The notes below the pieces were generated by a model, which was not told where the DNA came from, searched no databases, and worked only from the letters and a program-made list of their open reading frames with translations. A DNA stretch of 64,000 bases from Streptomyces cavernae (GTDB taxonomy: Bacteria > Actinomycetota > Actinomycetes > Streptomycetales > Streptomycetaceae), in NCBI RefSeq assembly GCF_004023625.1, contig NZ_RPDJ01000006.1, positions 124,001-188,000 on the forward strand, written 5' to 3'. A program made the translations under genes and the position numbers. Positions 59,504-64,000 of this stretch are shown piece by piece (position 1 is the stretch's first letter; every line of letters begins with the position of its first letter).

Positions 59504-60193
59504 ATGCACAAGAAGACACGCACCAAGGCCCTGTCGACGGCCGCTCTCCTCACGGTCGGCGTGTTCGCGCTGTCCGCCTGCGGCGGGGGCAGCAGCGACG
59601 ACGCCAACGCCCCTGTGGCGCAGGTTTCGGCGGAGTCGGGCACGAGCAAGGCGGCCACGGTGCTGGACAAGCCGTTCGAGAAGCCCGACCTGATCCTCAC
59701 CGACACCAACGGGAAGAAGTACGACTTCCGAGCCGAGACCCAGGGCAAGCCGACCCTGCTCTACTTCGGCTACACGAACTGCCCCGACGTCTGCCCGCTG
59801 ACGATGAACAACCTCGCCGTCGCCAAGAAGGAGATCGACAAGAGCAAGCAGCTGACGCAGGCCCAGAAGGACTCGCTGCGCATCGTCCTCGTCACCACCG
59901 ACCCGGAGCGCGACACGCCCTCGGCGCTCGGCAAGTGGCTCAAGGGCATCGATCCCGAGGTCATCGGTCTGAGCGGGGACTTCGCCACCATTCAGGCGGG
60001 CGCGCGGCAGTTGGGCATCACCATCGAGGCGCCCACCAAGGACAAGGCCGGCAAGGTCGTCTCCCAGCACGGCACCCAGGTCATCGCGTTCTCCCCGAAG
60101 ACCGACGGGGGTTATGTGCTCTACGACGAGGACGCCACCGTGGAGGACTACACCAAGGACATGCCCAAGATCATCAAGGGTGAGAATCCGTGA
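59504..60193 (+). CDS. sco: Sco copper chaperone (SCO1/SenC lipoprotein)
   Basis: 229 residues. The lipobox LSAC (about residues 21-24) directs lipidation. The thioredoxin-like Sco domain holds the copper ligands CPDVC in YFGYTNCPDVCPLTMNN and the distal His in VVSQHGTQVIAFSP. Sco delivers copper to the CuA centre of cytochrome c oxidase; in S. lividans it also supports development at low copper, acting with ECuC. Its stop overlaps the next start (GTGA). Gene order sco-ecuC-copCD-dtpA matches the S. lividans operon as I know it. Confidence 0.93.
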   Translation: MHKKTRTKALSTAALLTVGVFALSACGGGSSDDANAPVAQVSAESGTSKAATVLDKPFEKPDLILTDTNGKKYDFRAETQGKPTLLYFGYTNCPDVCPLTMNNLAVAKKEIDKSKQLTQAQKDSLRIVLVTTDPERDTPSALGKWLKGIDPEVIGLSGDFATIQAGARQLGITIEAPTKDKAGKVVSQHGTQVIAFSPKTDGGYVLYDEDATVEDYTKDMPKIIKGENP

Positions 60194-60669
60194 CAGTACC
60201 CGGCCGGCGGGCCGTGGCCTTCGGTGTGGCGGTGGCCGTCGCCGCCGTCCTCACCGGCTGCGGTTCGGCAGAACGGTCCTCCGCCAAGGCAGCGGCCGAA
60301 CCAGAGCTGCGGGTCACGGGCGCCTATATGCCGGCGCCCGTCACGGACGCCATGGCGGCCGGCTTCTTCGTCGTACGCAACTCCGGAGGCGCCGACACGC
60401 TCCTCTCGGTCCGCAGTGACCTCGCGAACCAGGTGACCATGCACTCCACCAAGGACGGTGTGATGCAGGAACAGAAGACGTTCAGCGTGCCCGCCGGCGG
60501 CACGCTGAACTTCGAGAGCGGCGGCAGCCATCTGATGTTCGAGAAGCTCACGCACAAGCCGAAGCAGGGCGAAAAGGTGACGGTGGAACTGCGCTTCCGG
60601 AAGGCGGGCAGGATCGACGTCCAACTCCCGGTGAAGCCGCCGACGTACAACCCCAAGTCCGGGCGCTGA
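60190..60669 (+). CDS. ecuC: PCu(A)C-type extracytoplasmic copper chaperone
   Basis: 159 residues. A lipobox LTGC follows a short signal. The mature domain has the PCuAC pattern of Met and His ligands: VTMHSTKDGVMQEQKTFSV then GGSHLMFEKLTHKP. It binds Cu(I) outside the membrane and passes it to Sco. GTG 60190 lies in the sco stop codon, so both are made together. The symbol follows the S. lividans ECuC, inferred from identical gene order. Confidence 0.92.
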   Translation: MTVPGRRAVAFGVAVAVAAVLTGCGSAERSSAKAAAEPELRVTGAYMPAPVTDAMAAGFFVVRNSGGADTLLSVRSDLANQVTMHSTKDGVMQEQKTFSVPAGGTLNFESGGSHLMFEKLTHKPKQGEKVTVELRFRKAGRIDVQLPVKPPTYNPKSGR

Positions 60670-60683
60670 GGGAGGGATCACCG

Positions 60684-63056
60684 ATGAGGCAGACCACCGC
60701 TCCCCCGCAGAGCGCCGCTCGCCCGCAGACCGCCGCACGCCCGGGGCGGGCCTTCGTTCCCCGGCTGCGGACGCTGCTGCTGCTGGTCCTCGCGGTGGCC
60801 GGCGCACTGCTCGCCGGTGCCGCGCCCGTGTCCGCGCACGCCGCGCTGACGGGAAGCGACCCGGCGCAGGGAGCGGTGGTCGACAAGGCGCCCTCCCGGG
60901 TCTCGCTGACCTTCTCCGAAGAGGTCGCCCTGTCCGACGACTCGGTACGGGTGCTCGACCCCAAGGGCAAGCGGGTCGACACCGGAAAGACGTCCGAAGC
61001 GGGCGGCAACACCTATGCCGTGAGCCTGCACTCGGGTCTGCCGGACGGCACGTTCACCGTCACCTACCAGGTGGTCTCGGCGGACAGCCACCCCGTCTCA
61101 GGCGCCTTCACCTTCTCCGTGGGCGCTCCGTCCAGCACGTCCGTCTCGGCCTCCGAGCAGACCGCGGGCGGCGGAGTGGTAGGGGCGCTCTACGGGTTCG
61201 GGCGCTATCTGTCGTACGCGGGATTCATCGTGCTCGTCGGAGGCACCGCCTTCGTGCTGACCTGCTGGCAGCCTGGGGCCGGTCAACGGCCGGTGCAGCG
61301 CTTGGTGGTCGCCGGGTGGCTCGCGCTGACCGTCGGCACGCTGATGCTCCTGCTGCTGCGCGGCTCGTACACCGGCTCCGGGAAGCTCTCCGACGTCTTC
61401 GACCTGAGCCCACTCGCCACCGTGCTCCAGACGAAGATGGGCGCCGCGCTGGTCTCCCGGTTGCTGCTGCTCTCCGCGGGTGCGCTGTTCATCGCGGTGC
61501 TTTTCGGGGCGTACGCGCGGCGGGAGCAGGAGAGCCGGGCGATCGAAGGCGAGCGGGCCCGACGTACGAAGCGGGCCGAGGCTGTCGGGGCCGGCACGGA
61601 GGACGGTGACGGGGTGTCCGTCGCCGCCGGGACCGGCACTTCCGCCGAGTCCGGTGAGTCCGGCGGATCCGACGGCCGGGCGGGGGCCACCGCATCGGAG
61701 ACGACCGACGCGGTCGACGCGGTCGACGCTGCTGCCGAGAAGCGGGACCTCACTTTCGGGCTGGCGATCGGCGGTTCGGTCGTGGCCATCGGCCTGGCCG
61801 CGACCTGGGCGCTGGCCGAGCACGCCTCGACCGGCATCCAGACCGGGCTCGCGATGCCCGTCGATGTGGTGCATCTGCTGGCCGTCGCGGTCTGGCTGGG
61901 CGGACTCGCCGCGCTGCTCACGGTGTTGTTCCGGACGTCGGCGCCGGCGATCGAGGTATCCGCGGTGCGGCGCTTCTCCCGGCTGGCGTTCGGCAGCGTC
62001 GCCGTACTGGCCGCGACCGGTACCTACCAGGGCTGGCGCCAGACCGGCTCCTGGTCCGCGCTCACCGACACCTCGTACGGGCGGTGGCTGCTGGTCAAGG
62101 TCGGCCTGGTCGCCGTGATGGTGGGCGCCGCGTGGATCTCGCGGCGGTGGACCGGTCGGCTGGCGGAGACTCCGATGGCGGTGGCCGTGGCGGAAAGGGA
62201 GCCCGCGGCGGTGGGTTCGGTCGCCGTGAAGGCTTCGGTGGGTGCCGCCGCGAACGGCTCGAGCGGTGCCTCCTCGGATGCCGACCCAGCCTCGGAGGTG
62301 TCGAAGGGTTCGGGCAACGCCGACGTCGGTTTGGGTAACACCGAGGTTCCTGAGGTCGCCGGACCCGCGGAGGCCGAGGCAGCTGCCTCGCGCTACGCGG
62401 CCGACGGCCGTGCCTCCGACTCCCCCGACGGCTCGGGCGCCCCCAACGGCTCGGCGGGCACCGCGAGCTCCGGTGACTCCCTCCGCGCCGCTCAACTCGC
62501 CCGGCAGGAGGCCGCCGTGGCCACCGCGCGGGCGAAGCGGTTGCGCGACGCCGACCCATCGCGGCCCGGGTTGCGCCGGTCGGTGCTCGCGGAGACGGCG
62601 GTCGCCGTGGTCGTGCTCGCCGTCACCACCGTCCTGACGTCGACCGAGCCGGGGCGTACGGAGGAGCAGGTCAAGGCGGCATCGGCGGCCTCGGCGTCCG
62701 AATCCGCCCCGTCCAGCGCGCTCACCCTGGACATGTCCTTCGACACCGGGGGCGAGGACGGCAAGGGCGTCGTGCGGATCGACCTCGACCCGGCGCGCGT
62801 CGGCGCCAACGTGATGCACGTCTATGTGCAGCGCCCCAACGGCCGGGCCTTCGACGTCCCCGAGGTGAAGGTCGCCTTCACCCTGGAATCCAAGAAGATC
62901 GGTCCGTTGCCCGTCACGCCCGACCGCGTCGCCACCGGGCACTGGAGCGCGCGTGGGGTGCAGATCCCCATGGCGGGCGACTGGCAGGTCGAGGTCACCG
63001 TACGGACGTCGGACATCGACCAGGTGACCGTCGACAAGAACGCAGAGATCGGCTGA
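60684..63056 (+). CDS. CopC-CopD copper transport fusion with C-terminal extracellular domain
   Basis: 790 residues. The signal is followed by a CopC domain (AHAALTGSDPAQGAVVDKAPSRVSLTFSE through VVSADSHPVSGAFTFSVG), whose N-terminal His and DSHP are the copper ligands. CopD-type membrane helices follow from about 155 to 500 (YLSYAGFIVLVGGTAFVLTCW; PVDVVHLLAVAVWLGGLAALLTVLF). Two low-complexity inserts (about 280-350 and 510-615) interrupt the protein, then a last helix and a FixH/YtkA-like outside domain (LTLDMSFDTGGEDGKGVVRIDLDP). Probably imports or hands over copper to this pathway. Good GGGAGGG site. Confidence 0.88.
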   Translation: MRQTTAPPQSAARPQTAARPGRAFVPRLRTLLLLVLAVAGALLAGAAPVSAHAALTGSDPAQGAVVDKAPSRVSLTFSEEVALSDDSVRVLDPKGKRVDTGKTSEAGGNTYAVSLHSGLPDGTFTVTYQVVSADSHPVSGAFTFSVGAPSSTSVSASEQTAGGGVVGALYGFGRYLSYAGFIVLVGGTAFVLTCWQPGAGQRPVQRLVVAGWLALTVGTLMLLLLRGSYTGSGKLSDVFDLSPLATVLQTKMGAALVSRLLLLSAGALFIAVLFGAYARREQESRAIEGERARRTKRAEAVGAGTEDGDGVSVAAGTGTSAESGESGGSDGRAGATASETTDAVDAVDAAAEKRDLTFGLAIGGSVVAIGLAATWALAEHASTGIQTGLAMPVDVVHLLAVAVWLGGLAALLTVLFRTSAPAIEVSAVRRFSRLAFGSVAVLAATGTYQGWRQTGSWSALTDTSYGRWLLVKVGLVAVMVGAAWISRRWTGRLAETPMAVAVAEREPAAVGSVAVKASVGAAANGSSGASSDADPASEVSKGSGNADVGLGNTEVPEVAGPAEAEAAASRYAADGRASDSPDGSGAPNGSAGTASSGDSLRAAQLARQEAAVATARAKRLRDADPSRPGLRRSVLAETAVAVVVLAVTTVLTSTEPGRTEEQVKAASAASASESAPSSALTLDMSFDTGGEDGKGVVRIDLDPARVGANVMHVYVQRPNGRAFDVPEVKVAFTLESKKIGPLPVTPDRVATGHWSARGVQIPMAGDWQVEVTVRTSDIDQVTVDKNAEIG

Positions 63057-63058
63057 AC

Positions 63059-64000
63059 ATGGCTGGACAGTCCACGCCGGAGGCGACCCCGCCCAAGAAC
63101 TCGTCCCCCTTGGAGCGCACCTCGGGGAAGAGCCTTCCCTCCCAAGAGGCCGTGTCCGACGGCATTGCCTCCAAGGGCTCGATCTCGCGACGGCGTCTGC
63201 TCGGTACCGCGGGCGTCACCGGACTCGCGCTGGGGACGGCCGGCGCCGCAGGCGGATACGCCACCGCGGCCGCCGCCGACGAGGAGACCCCTCTCACCTC
63301 GGTCGGCGCCGACCAGGTGGCGTTTCACGTGAAACACCAGCCCGGCATCACGACACCACTCCAGGCTCGGGGCCACCTCATCGCCTTCGACCTCGCGGCA
63401 GGCGCGGGCCGCAAGGAGGCGGCCGCCCTGCTGCGCCGTTGGTCGGACACGGCCCGGAGGCTGATGGCGGGCGAGGCGAGCGCGCAGGACGACACGGACG
63501 TCGCCCGCGACGCCGGTCCGTCCTCCCTGACGGTCACTTTCGGTTTCGGGAACAGCTTCTTCGCACGTACGGGCCTTGAGAAACAACGTCCTGAGGCCCT
63601 CGACCCGCTGCCCGACTTCTCCTCCGACCACTTGGACAAGTCGCGCAGCAACGGCGACCTGTGGGTACAGATCGGCGCCAACGACGCTCTGGTCGCCTTC
63701 CACGCCCTGCGCGCCATCCAGAAGGACGCGGGCGCCGCGGCCCGTGTGCGCTGGCAGATGAACGGCTTCAACCGCTCGCCCGGCGCCACCGCACAGCCGA
63801 TGACGGCCCGCAACCTGATGGGTCAGATCGACGGCACTCGCAACCCGAAGCCCACCGAAGCCGACTTCGACAAGCGGATCTTCGTGCCCGCCTCGGGTGA
63901 CCCGGAGTGGATGGCGAACGGCTCGTACGCCGTCGTGCGCCGGATCCGCATGCTCCTCGACGACTGGGAGAAGCTCTCGGTCAAGGACCAGGAGGACGTC
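63059..64000 (+). CDS. dtpA: Tat-exported DyP-type peroxidase (3' end outside window)
   Basis: 314 residues visible. A long N-terminus precedes a Tat signal (SRRRLLGTAGVTGLALGTAGAAGGYATA), then the DyP/EfeB domain: GHLIAFDLAAGAGRKEAAALLRRWSDTARRLM, LTVTFGFGNSFF and the GxxDG haem-pocket motif in NLMGQIDGTRNP. In S. lividans DtpA lies in the sco operon and is needed for copper-dependent GlxA maturation; the same placement supports the symbol. ATG 63059 is three bases after the CopCD stop. A parS site lies inside the coding sequence. Confidence 0.9.
   Translation, partial: MAGQSTPEATPPKNSSPLERTSGKSLPSQEAVSDGIASKGSISRRRLLGTAGVTGLALGTAGAAGGYATAAAADEETPLTSVGADQVAFHVKHQPGITTPLQARGHLIAFDLAAGAGRKEAAALLRRWSDTARRLMAGEASAQDDTDVARDAGPSSLTVTFGFGNSFFARTGLEKQRPEALDPLPDFSSDHLDKSRSNGDLWVQIGANDALVAFHALRAIQKDAGAAARVRWQMNGFNRSPGATAQPMTARNLMGQIDGTRNPKPTEADFDKRIFVPASGDPEWMANGSYAVVRRIRMLLDDWEKLSVKDQEDV
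63322..63335. promoter_or_regulatory. parS: parS site inside the DyP peroxidase gene
   Basis: GTTTCACGTGAAAC, an exact 14-bp match to the Streptomyces parS sequence, read in frame as part of VAFHVKHQ. Unlike the site at 19549 it has no extended symmetry. ParB is expected to bind here; inference from the known consensus. Confidence 0.85.

Overview
This window is a high-GC chromosomal segment of a Streptomyces species. The signs are strong third-position GC bias, many GTG starts, 4-nt ATGA/GTGA couplings, a subtilisin-inhibitor-like protein, a SigE-family sigma factor, DUF4333/DUF5926/DUF2637 proteins and a sco-ecuC-dtpA copper operon. Two exact Streptomyces-type parS sites (GTTTCACGTGAAAC, about 19.55 kb and 63.33 kb) indicate an origin-proximal core region.

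Layout. 1-13 kb: an OmpR-type two-component pair (kinase cut by the window edge), a DUF2797 and a NUDIX protein, a Hint/polymorphic-toxin remnant, a DUF4333 protein, a NarL-type two-component pair next to a divergent FtsX-type ABC exporter, a YdcF protein, and an integrase with a degenerate excisionase beside tRNA-Arg(ACG). 13.3-19.6 kb: tRNA-Ser(GCT), an SSI-like inhibitor, a 1625-residue PAS protein that looks like a dead histidine kinase with terminal receiver-like domains, and a parS site inside a 36-bp palindrome. 19.7-27.9 kb: an AMP-forming acyl-CoA ligase, a SigE-family sigma factor, and a five-gene overlapping operon whose family content matches the mycobacterial igr (chsE/chsH/ltp2) steroid side-chain system.

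29.7-45.3 kb holds an integrative and conjugative element (AICE type) of about 15.5 kb in tRNA-Ser(TGA). It has a displaced tRNA 3' half at its left end, the intact tRNA at its right end, paired putative arm-type integrase sites, a cargo/regulator module on the left (beta/gamma-crystallin-like protein, unknown protein, GGCT-fold protein, GntR regulator) and one long rightward transfer/replication operon (small conserved proteins, DUF2637, zinc protein, TraB-like translocase, a putative clt repeat array, C5 methyltransferase, primase-polymerase, P4/D5-type helicase, Xis, Int). The operon has a leader of about 460 nt combining an operator repeat, a segment resembling the actinobacterial rRNA-leader antiterminator, a tRNA-like acceptor/T-arm fold and an intrinsic-terminator-like hairpin just before the first gene. 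This is the most unusual regulatory arrangement in the window.

45.5-64 kb returns to core genes: a secreted HtrA-like protease, glycerophosphodiester phosphodiesterase, two RsbW-like ATPases, DUF5926, a catalytically doubtful primase-polymerase relative, a GAF-PP2C phosphatase, aminopeptidase P, a frameshifted CitG/MdcB relative with an intradiol-dioxygenase scrap, and the copper operon (YcnI, Sco, PCuAC/ECuC, CopC-CopD, DyP peroxidase cut by the window end).
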